Below, piece after piece: positions 6,236 to 12,099 of a stretch of 14,772 nt of DNA (position 1 is the stretch's first letter; the number at the start of each line of letters is the position of its first letter). The translations under genes and the position numbers were made by a program. Source of the stretch: a bacterium UBA7470 (lineage in GTDB: Bacteria > Pseudomonadota > Gammaproteobacteria > Burkholderiales > Burkholderiaceae_C); assembly GCA_002479815.1 (NCBI GenBank), contig DLPA01000111.1, forward strand, positions 256-15,027, written 5' to 3'. The notes beneath the pieces are model-generated. The model was not told where the DNA came from, made no database searches, and saw only the letters and a list, made by a program, of their open reading frames with translations.

Positions 6236-7081
6236 ATGTCTGACTGGTTGGTAAAACCCCATGTCCATCGTGCAGTGATACTTGCGTTGGGATTAGGGAG
6301 CCTGAGTCTGCACGCCAGCGCACAATCATGGGCCTATTGCGCCCAGGAAGATGAGGTGTGTCAAGTGCGCGGCGAGGCCGTGGTTCGCTATGGCTCGAAT
6401 GGGCAATATGCTTATCGCAAGACCAACGGCCCTGTGCTGTGTGGGAATCAAAACTTTGGTGATCCTGCGCCGAAGCAACGCAAGGATTGTTCGGTGAGCT
6501 ATCACCCGAATGCGTGGCGAGAAGCCAATTCCGCTGGGCAGTACGGCAATCCCTATCCCAGCAGCGGCTACCCTGCGCCTCATCAGCCCGCCTATCCTGC
6601 AGGCGGTAGCGTGTATCCAGCGCCAGCCGCTGTGACAGGAGGAGGGGGAGAATGGCGTACTTGCGCTTCGGAAGATGAGTTTTGCTCTTTCCGTGGGGCG
6701 CGTGAGGTACGCTTTGGTGCGGAAGGCCGCTATCACGTTCGTACTGCTGTGGATGGGGTGGCATGCCATGTCCGAGAGTTTGGAGACCCCAACGATGGGG
6801 TACGCAAACACTGCCAAGTCCGCACCCACGGCGGCCATCCGTATCAAGGCAGTTACAACACCTATCCAGCGCCAGTCACAGGCTACGACAGCCGCCATTG
6901 GCGCATCTGTGCCGAAGAAGACGGCTTATGCACGCCCCCTCGCAATGCCACAGTTCGATTTGGTGCTGATGGCCGCTACGCCTATGCCGAGCGCGTACAA
7001 GGCAGCATCCCGTGCAGCATTTACACCTTTGGTGATCCCATGAAGGGCACACGTAAAGTGTGTGAATACTCGTTGCGCTGA
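6236..7081 (+). CDS. Exported protein with three four-cysteine tandem domains, function unknown
   Basis: A 281-residue protein of unknown function. Residues 1-30 form a signal peptide (basic start, hydrophobic VILALGLGSLSL, likely cleavage after ASA or the next residue), so it should be exported. The mature part is three homologous domains at about 31-88, 139-195 and 221-278. Each follows the pattern W-x2-C-A-x-E-D-x2-C ... VR(Y/F)G-x-x-G-x-Y ... C ... FGDP ... RK-x-C. The cysteines are 35/42/69/85, 143/150/177/193 and 225/232/260/276, with almost invariant spacing (7, 27-28, 16), suggesting two disulfides per domain. Linkers are rich in Tyr, Pro and Gly. AAGGA sits just before the ATG at 6236. 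It stands alone, divergent from oxyR. The pattern suggests a secreted binding or surface module, but I see no catalytic motif and do not assign a role. Confidence 0.88.
   Translation: MSDWLVKPHVHRAVILALGLGSLSLHASAQSWAYCAQEDEVCQVRGEAVVRYGSNGQYAYRKTNGPVLCGNQNFGDPAPKQRKDCSVSYHPNAWREANSAGQYGNPYPSSGYPAPHQPAYPAGGSVYPAPAAVTGGGGEWRTCASEDEFCSFRGAREVRFGAEGRYHVRTAVDGVACHVREFGDPNDGVRKHCQVRTHGGHPYQGSYNTYPAPVTGYDSRHWRICAEEDGLCTPPRNATVRFGADGRYAYAERVQGSIPCSIYTFGDPMKGTRKVCEYSLR
6326..7069 (+). repeat. Three in-gene copies of a ~57-residue cysteine domain
   Basis: The coding copies are at about 6326-6499, 6650-6820 and 6896-7069. They are diverged in DNA but conserved in protein pattern, so the triplication is old or under selection for the fold. 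The linkers share a shorter exact DNA repeat: the 13-mer TATCCAGCGCCAG occurs at 6614-6626 and 6863-6875. Confidence 0.85.
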
Positions 7082-7113
7082 ACGGGGTGGCGTACACCTT
7101 GCGTGATTGCGTC

Positions 7114-8232
7114 TCAAGGGGTTGCCAAGCCGACCAGCGCCTGAAATAAGGCTTGACGGGCTTGAATGACGATTTGTGCGCGCCATTCGGGTGTGTCGAT
7201 GTAGAACGCATCGCGCATTTGTTGGCGAATCTGTGCCGCCAGATGCGCAGGCACTGCAACGCCACGCGCTTGAGCGCGGTACAACCAATGATCGGCCCGC
7301 AATGCTTCTAGTACCTGGACGATGGGCACCGTGCCATATTCCAAGGCCATGCCCGTGTGCTCGGCTTGGGGACATTCTTCGTAAAACGCCTCCCACATCA
7401 AACCTGTGAGTTTGGCCGAGGTGGAGGAACCATCGTAAATGGACGTGATCGGGGTTGCCGCTTGTGCTCCTTCCCACCAACGACGGGCACGGGCCATCGC
7501 GACCGGGTCATCACGTCCCGCCCAAATACGCTCACCCACGCCTGTGGGCCCTAAGCCGGTATGCAGGTCTATCCATGCCATATGTCGGGCGCGTTGACCA
7601 TAGCGTTGCAAAATGTGGCGCAGGGTTTGATGGCTCCATGTAGGGGCCGTACCGCCAAAAAACAGGCCATCGGGGTACTTGTATTGACCTTGGCTGACCG
7701 CAGCTTGATAGGCCAACATACCCTGTTGTGTCACCCACTGGGCAAGGGCCTCGGCGTTGTCCGCACTCGGTGGCCAAGTCGGGGTGTCTGGCAGCAATAA
7801 ATTGTGCAGGCTGTCATACGCCTCGTTGCTGGGCAACGGTGCATGGAAGTCGGCAAAGTTGCGGTTGAGATCGACATTTTCTTGGGTGACACGGCGGCAG
7901 TGTGAAAAGCCATACGGGTTCAAGGCGTGGAGGTACAACACCGCCGTGCCCGACGCAGCGACACGCTGTCGCCATTCGCTATCGTGCAGCGCAGACACTT
8001 GTACACCCGAGCCGCAAAACCCTTCTACCCCATGACAAGCACTGCTGACGATGAGCAGGTGCTCGGCATCAGGCGATCCATCCAATGCCACATCCAGTGC
8101 CAGTGTTTCACCGTCTGCGCCCTTGAGGGGATGGGTAAAGGAAGCCATCGCCAAGCCTGCCGTGGCGGCAGCTTCTAAAAATAAGACGCGGGCGCGAGCG
8201 TAGCTGTCGGCAAAAGCGTCTTGAATTTTCAT
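7114..8232 (-). CDS. M14-like zinc metallopeptidase/amidase (DUF2817 family)
   Basis: A 372-residue cytosolic protein of the DUF2817 family, related to M14 zinc carboxypeptidases and succinylglutamate desuccinylase-like amidases. The expected metal and catalytic residues are visible: His67 and Glu70 in SACHGVEGFCG, DLNRNF at 121-126 for substrate binding, third zinc ligand His224 in WIDLHTGLGP, and candidate general base Glu298 in ALEYGT. No signal peptide is seen. I take the ATG at 8232 (MKIQDAFADSYARA) rather than an upstream in-frame ATG at 8271. The 8232 start overlaps the stop of the upstream amidohydrolase as ATGA, and the extra 13 residues would come from inside that gene. Tight coupling with the M20 enzyme suggests the two act in one hydrolytic pathway. 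The substrate is unknown. Confidence 0.85.
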   Translation of the reverse strand: MKIQDAFADSYARARVLFLEAAATAGLAMASFTHPLKGADGETLALDVALDGSPDAEHLLIVSSACHGVEGFCGSGVQVSALHDSEWRQRVAASGTAVLYLHALNPYGFSHCRRVTQENVDLNRNFADFHAPLPSNEAYDSLHNLLLPDTPTWPPSADNAEALAQWVTQQGMLAYQAAVSQGQYKYPDGLFFGGTAPTWSHQTLRHILQRYGQRARHMAWIDLHTGLGPTGVGERIWAGRDDPVAMARARRWWEGAQAATPITSIYDGSSTSAKLTGLMWEAFYEECPQAEHTGMALEYGTVPIVQVLEALRADHWLYRAQARGVAVPAHLAAQIRQQMRDAFYIDTPEWRAQIVIQARQALFQALVGLATP

Positions 8233-9443
8233 TTGGATGCACCCAGCCATTGCTCCACCAAGCGCACCCACAGGCTTGCGCCCAAGGGGATGAGCTGATC
8301 GTTGAAATCGTAATGGGGATTGTGCAAAAGACAGGGACCGCTGTCGTGACCGATGCCCTCGTACCCGGCACGGTGACTGCCATCGCCGTTGGCAATGAAA
8401 AAATACGCGCCGGGACGCGCTTGCAGCATATAGGAGAAGTCTTCCGCACCCATCGTCGGCTCTTGGGCCAGCACTTGTTCAGCACCGACCAATGCTTCCA
8501 TGACTTGCCGTGCAAAGGCCGCTTCTGCGGGGTGGTTGATGGTGGGGGGATAGTTGCGCTTGAAGCTGAATTCACAGGTCGCCCCAAACGCTGCGCTGGT
8601 GTGCTGGGCGATGTCGCGCATTCGTTGCTCGATCATGTCCAACACCTCTAGGGTGAAGGTGCGGACGGTGCCTTGAATCTCACAACTGTCAGGTACGACA
8701 TTGGTGGCTTCGCCTGTATGAATCATGGTGACGCTGATGACGGCAGCATCCACAGGCTTTTTGTTGCGCGACACAATGGTCTGGAAGGCTTGCACCATTT
8801 GACAGGCGACCGGCACAGGGTCGATGCCATTGTGGGGCAGTGCGGCGTGCGTGCCCTTACCGCGAATGGTGATTAAAAACTCGTTGCTCGAAGCCATGAC
8901 TGGCCCCGAGCTGATGGCGAACGTGCCCACTGGCATGCCGGGCCAGTTGTGCATACCGAATACCGCATCCATCGGAAATTGCTCAAACAAACCCTCTTTG
9001 ATCATTTCTCGTGCGCCGCCACCGCCTTCTTCTGCGGGCTGAAAAATCAAGTACACCGTGCCGTCAAAGTCGCGGTTTTTTGCCAGATGTTGCGCAGCGG
9101 CCAGCAGCATGGCGGTGTGACCGTCGTGCCCACACGCGTGCATCTTGCCGTGGTGTTGGCTGGTGTGAGCGAAGGTGTTGAGTTCGGTCATGGGCAGCGC
9201 ATCCATGTCGGCCCTCAAACCGAGAGAGCGGCCAGATGCCCCGCCATCACGACCATGCACAATACCGACCACGCCTGTCGTGCCCAGTCCGCGATGAATG
9301 GGAATGCCCCATTCGGTCAGCTTGGCAGCGACGACATCAGCCGTGCGCACCTCTTCAAAGCACAACTCAGGATGGGCGTGAATGTCTCGACGAATCTGGG
9401 TCATGCCCGGTGCTTGAGCCACGATGGAATCAATCAGTTTCAT
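8229..9443 (-). CDS. M20 family amidohydrolase (hippurate hydrolase / N-acyl amino acid deacylase-like)
   Basis: A 404-residue M20 metallohydrolase of the aminoacylase/HipO/IAA-amino acid hydrolase branch, which releases amino acids from N-acyl or amide conjugates. Metal ligands follow the family layout: Cys104 and His106 in HACGHDGH, Glu138/Glu139 in QPAEEGGGGA, His165 in GMHNWPG, and His374 in LHNPHYDFND. The dimerisation/lid domain lies between about 190 and 305. There is no signal peptide, so it acts in the cytosol. AGGAG (9453-9457) lies 9 nt before the ATG, which supports the start. It lies 97 bp downstream of a solute-binding protein gene and overlaps the DUF2817 gene, so an imported conjugate is a reasonable substrate. 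The precise substrate cannot be read from sequence. Confidence 0.9.
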   Translation of the reverse strand: MKLIDSIVAQAPGMTQIRRDIHAHPELCFEEVRTADVVAAKLTEWGIPIHRGLGTTGVVGIVHGRDGGASGRSLGLRADMDALPMTELNTFAHTSQHHGKMHACGHDGHTAMLLAAAQHLAKNRDFDGTVYLIFQPAEEGGGGAREMIKEGLFEQFPMDAVFGMHNWPGMPVGTFAISSGPVMASSNEFLITIRGKGTHAALPHNGIDPVPVACQMVQAFQTIVSRNKKPVDAAVISVTMIHTGEATNVVPDSCEIQGTVRTFTLEVLDMIEQRMRDIAQHTSAAFGATCEFSFKRNYPPTINHPAEAAFARQVMEALVGAEQVLAQEPTMGAEDFSYMLQARPGAYFFIANGDGSHRAGYEGIGHDSGPCLLHNPHYDFNDQLIPLGASLWVRLVEQWLGASK

Positions 9444-9495
9444 GAAATGTCTCTCCTAACAATGCACCTAGTGTGCTGCATACGCTCATGATGGC

Positions 9496-9522
9496 GTGAC
9501 AAGTTGCCAAGCAAGCTGTCAC
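9496..9522 (-). other. Imperfect intercistronic inverted repeat
   Basis: GTGACA and TGTCAC flank an inner TTGC/GCAA stem with a 2-nt mismatch on each side. The element lies between the stop of the first binding-protein gene and the M20 gene. No T-tract follows on the minus strand, so it is not an obvious terminator. It may be a processing hairpin or a protein site. Confidence 0.35.
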
Positions 9523-9540
9523 CCATGTGCAAGTCTCTTA

Positions 9541-10689
9541 TTACCGCCTTACCTTACCGTCTTCCGTCAACATCGTCAGCTCGACCAACTTAGAGCCCGC
9601 GTGTTTGTTAGGGCCAAACTCTAAGGGAAAGCCGCCCAAATTCAGCCGACTCATGTTCTGCAACGCATCAATAAAACCTTCTCGGCTCAGGTTGCGTCCT
9701 GTGCGTTGCAGAACTTCAGTGAAGACTTTTGCGGCGACATAGCCTTCCATACTGGAGTAGTTGGCCTGCATGCCTTGGTTGGCTTTGACGGCAGTCAGGT
9801 ACTCCTTGGACAATTCGGTGACGGGGGTATAGGGAAAAGGCATGACTTGGCTGACGATGACCCCCTTGGCCATCGCTCCCAACTCCTCCAACAACGCTTG
9901 TGTGCCAACAAACGAGACGTTATAAAAGTTGCCCACAAAACCCTTTTGTCTGGCTTGTCGAACAAAAGCAGCACAGGCTTTATAAGCGCCGATCTGTACG
10001 ATGGCCTCCGGCCGCTTGGAAACGATGGCTTCTAGTGCTGCGCTCACATCCACCGAGTTACGCTCGACTTTGCCGATGGCATAAGGCTCTAGGCCCAGCG
10101 GCTGCATGGCACGGCGCACGCCCGCCAGCCCCGCCTCACCATACGCATCGTTTTGGTGAAACACCGCGATTTTTTTGATGCCCGCAGACGTAATCAAATT
10201 GACAATGGCGGCGGTTTCATCAAAGTACGATGCGCGAATGTGAATGGCGTAACGGTTAAAAGGCTCGCGTAAAGCCTGCGCTCCCGTGAAAGGTGCAAAA
10301 AAGGGGACTTTGGCTTCTGTGGCCAAAGGCAGAGCGGCCAAACTGGTGGGCGTACCGATGTACCCAAACAGGGCAAACACTTCTTGTGTCAATAGCTTTT
10401 TGGTATTGGCCGCGCATCGCTCTGGCTCGTATCCGTCATCCAGATGCTGTAGCTCAATGCGCCGCCCGTGTACGCCGCCACGCTCATTGACCTGCTCAAA
10501 ATACAACTGTGCTCCCAGACGGTACTGCACCCCCAGCTGCTCAGCAGGGCCAGAAAAAGGGGCGGATTGCCCCAACACCAGGGTTTTGTCGCCGACACCG
10601 GCGGCGGCGTGTGCGCCAGAAAAACAGCTCAGGCTGCCACCCCAGACGAGACTGGGGGCAAGTGTGTGCAAAAAATATCGTCGTTGCAT
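9541..10689 (-). CDS. ABC transporter substrate-binding protein, branched-chain amino acid/amide type (copy 1)
   Basis: A 382-residue periplasmic-binding protein of the LivJ-like Peripla_BP_6 type, which captures amino acids, amides, urea or aromatic acids for an ABC importer. The mature part opens with TLVLGQSAPFSGPAEQLG and contains GGVHGRRIEL, FGYIGTPTS, FFAPFTGAQALR, NDAYGEAGL and SVDVSAAL, all typical of the family. The leader begins MQRRYFLHTL, resembling a twin-arginine signal, with likely cleavage near AHA (about residue 28). I start at the ATG at 10689 because GGAGA lies 9 nt upstream and the leader then has normal length; an upstream ATG at 10752 would add 21 unlikely residues. It is a close paralogue of the next gene. 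No permease or ATPase gene is in the window. Confidence 0.9.
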   Translation of the reverse strand: MQRRYFLHTLAPSLVWGGSLSCFSGAHAAAGVGDKTLVLGQSAPFSGPAEQLGVQYRLGAQLYFEQVNERGGVHGRRIELQHLDDGYEPERCAANTKKLLTQEVFALFGYIGTPTSLAALPLATEAKVPFFAPFTGAQALREPFNRYAIHIRASYFDETAAIVNLITSAGIKKIAVFHQNDAYGEAGLAGVRRAMQPLGLEPYAIGKVERNSVDVSAALEAIVSKRPEAIVQIGAYKACAAFVRQARQKGFVGNFYNVSFVGTQALLEELGAMAKGVIVSQVMPFPYTPVTELSKEYLTAVKANQGMQANYSSMEGYVAAKVFTEVLQRTGRNLSREGFIDALQNMSRLNLGGFPLEFGPNKHAGSKLVELTMLTEDGKVRR

Positions 10690-10710
10690 CAGACGGGTTC
10701 TCCACCGAGG

Positions 10711-10743
10711 AAAAAATAAACAAAGCCTTTCTTTTGAAAAAGC
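10711..10743 (-). terminator. Possible weak terminator/attenuator between the binding-protein genes
   Basis: On the minus strand GCTTTTTC-AAAA-GAAAGGC (10725-10743) can form a weak hairpin with a bulge. A T-rich run (TTTGTTTATTTTTT, 10711-10724) follows, about 100 nt after the stop of copy 2 and just before copy 1. The stem has few G-C pairs, so it may only attenuate. The rest of the 153-bp gap shows nothing clear. Confidence 0.3.
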
Positions 10744-10842
10744 CGCGCCCATTCTGTCGCAGAGTCAACGCTCGATCAATATGAGAAACCCCACCCTAAA
10801 ACACTAACAAAGACCTTACAACCAGCCCCCAAATCTACAAAA

Positions 10843-11994
10843 TCAGCGCCGCACGCGACCGTCGGCTGTCAAGAACGTCAACTCAACAAACTGAGATGCA
10901 GTGCGCTTGTTGGCAGAAAAGTCCACAGAAAAGCCGCCGAAATTCAGATTCTGCAGCTCATCGACGGCGCTGAGGAAGCTGTCTCTTGACAGATTTTTAG
11001 CGTTGGTGCGCTGCAACGCCTCGGTGAACACTTTGGCGGCAATAAAACCCTCAATCCCCGAGTAATTGGGGGCATGCTTTTTACCGCTGAGTTGAATCGT
11101 GTCGAGGTATTCTTTAGAAACAGGCATCAAGGGCGTGTACGGGAAAGGCATCACCTGACTGATCACAACGCCTTTGGCATCCGCACCCAACTCACTGACC
11201 AAGGCCTGGGTGCCGACAAAAGAGACGTTATAGAAATTGCCGGGGAACCCACGCTGCCGTGCTTGGCGTATGAAAGCAGCACACGATTTGTAGGCACTGA
11301 TCTGCACAATGGCTTCCGGGTTGCGTGGCATGATGGTGCTGAGAGCGGCCGACACATCCACACTGTTGCGCTCCACCGTTGCTGTCACCAAAGGCTCCAA
11401 ATTGAGTGTTTTGAGTGCCCGAACGACGCCCGCTAAACCTGCCTGTCCATACGCATCGTTTTGGTAAAAGACTGCTATTTTTTTGATGCCAGACGAGGTG
11501 ATCAATTTGACGATGGCAGCTGTTTCATCAAAATACGATGCACGGATATGGATGGCGTAAGGATTAAACGGATCACGCAACGCTTGAGCGCCAGTGAAAG
11601 GTGCAAAAAATGGCACGCGGGCCTGCGTGGCCAAGGGCAGTGCGGCAACGCTGGTGGGAGTACCGATATAACCAAACAAAGCGAACACGTTTTGGTCTAA
11701 GAATTGTTTGGTATTGGCGACACAACGGTCTGGCTCATAGCCATCGTCCAAATGCTTGAGTTCGATGCGACGACCCCGTACCCCCCCTTTGGCGTTGAGA
11801 GCATCAAAGTAAATTTTTGCACCTTCATGAAACTGAACCCCCAACTGTTCTGCTGGGCCGCTGAAAGGGGCGGATTGTCCAAGCACAATGGTGTCCCCGA
11901 TGGTTTGGGTTTGGGCTTGTGCCGTCAGGCCCAGGCCGGCACTGCTCAACACAGTGCTGTGACAGGCGGCAGTTAAAAGGCTGCGTCTTTGCAT
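10843..11994 (-). CDS. ABC transporter substrate-binding protein, branched-chain amino acid/amide type (copy 2)
   Basis: A 383-residue paralogue of the downstream binding protein. It shares long identical stretches such as LGQSAPFSGPAEQLGVQ, YAIHIRASYFDETAAIV and FYNVSFVGTQAL, with most positions the same by eye. The leader MQRRSLLTAACHST through AQA (about residue 27) also has an RR motif and predicts export to the periplasm. The ATG at 11994 is supported by GAGGAG (about 12004-12009) 9 nt upstream; an in-frame ATG at 12042 would add 16 residues rich in His and Glu and would read through that ribosome binding site and part of the upstream dyad. It is the first gene of the minus-strand cassette that includes copy 1, the M20 hydrolase and the DUF2817 peptidase. 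The ligand is unknown. Confidence 0.9.
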   Translation of the reverse strand: MQRRSLLTAACHSTVLSSAGLGLTAQAQTQTIGDTIVLGQSAPFSGPAEQLGVQFHEGAKIYFDALNAKGGVRGRRIELKHLDDGYEPDRCVANTKQFLDQNVFALFGYIGTPTSVAALPLATQARVPFFAPFTGAQALRDPFNPYAIHIRASYFDETAAIVKLITSSGIKKIAVFYQNDAYGQAGLAGVVRALKTLNLEPLVTATVERNSVDVSAALSTIMPRNPEAIVQISAYKSCAAFIRQARQRGFPGNFYNVSFVGTQALVSELGADAKGVVISQVMPFPYTPLMPVSKEYLDTIQLSGKKHAPNYSGIEGFIAAKVFTEALQRTNAKNLSRDSFLSAVDELQNLNFGGFSVDFSANKRTASQFVELTFLTADGRVRR

Positions 11995-12035
11995 ACGATG
12001 GATCTCCTCGTGGTCATGTGATTCGTGGGTAAGGT

Positions 12036-12050
12036 GTGTCAAACTGACAC
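12036..12050. promoter_or_regulatory. Perfect dyad, candidate operator for the binding-protein cassette
   Basis: GTGTCA-AAC-TGACAC is a perfect 6-bp inverted repeat with a 3-nt centre, in the 105-bp gap between two divergent genes. Relative to the candidate -10 box at 12060-12065 it covers roughly +3 to +17 of the minus-strand transcript, a common place for a repressor to bind. No regulator gene is adjacent, so the protein that binds it is unknown. Its minus-strand sequence also contains a TTGACA, but no good -10 follows it. Confidence 0.45.
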
Positions 12051-12059
12051 CTAATTTCC

Positions 12060-12089
12060 ATCATATTCGGTTCATTAAGTAACAAATCC
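12060..12089 (-). promoter_or_regulatory. Candidate promoter for copy 2 binding-protein gene
   Basis: On the minus strand TATGAT (12060-12065, 5 of 6 to the -10 consensus) is preceded after 18 bp by a poor -35, GGATTT (12084-12089). The good -10 and weak -35 would fit an activated or repressed promoter. It lies about 65 bp upstream of the start at 11994. Confidence 0.35.
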
Positions 12090-12099
12090 GTCGTCACTC

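Noticed and set aside
6326..6898. 190-codon minus-strand frame opposite the cysteine-domain gene
   Set aside because: The plus-strand frame has a signal peptide, ribosome binding site and conserved repeats; the antisense frame has none.
6326..7069. Regularly spaced repeats considered as a CRISPR-like array
   Set aside because: The repeats are in-frame protein domains of about 57 residues with diverged DNA, not short identical direct repeats.
7082..7113. Possible terminator between the cysteine-domain gene and the convergent DUF2817 gene
   Set aside because: Only a GGTG/CACC mini-stem without a T-run is visible; not enough to call.
8233..8271. Upstream ATG for the DUF2817 gene
   Set aside because: It would add 13 residues from inside the M20 gene; the ATGA junction at 8229-8232 is the better start.
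10744..10842. Separate promoter for binding-protein copy 1
   Set aside because: TTGTTA and TTGACT hexamers occur but no -10 lies at a fitting distance.
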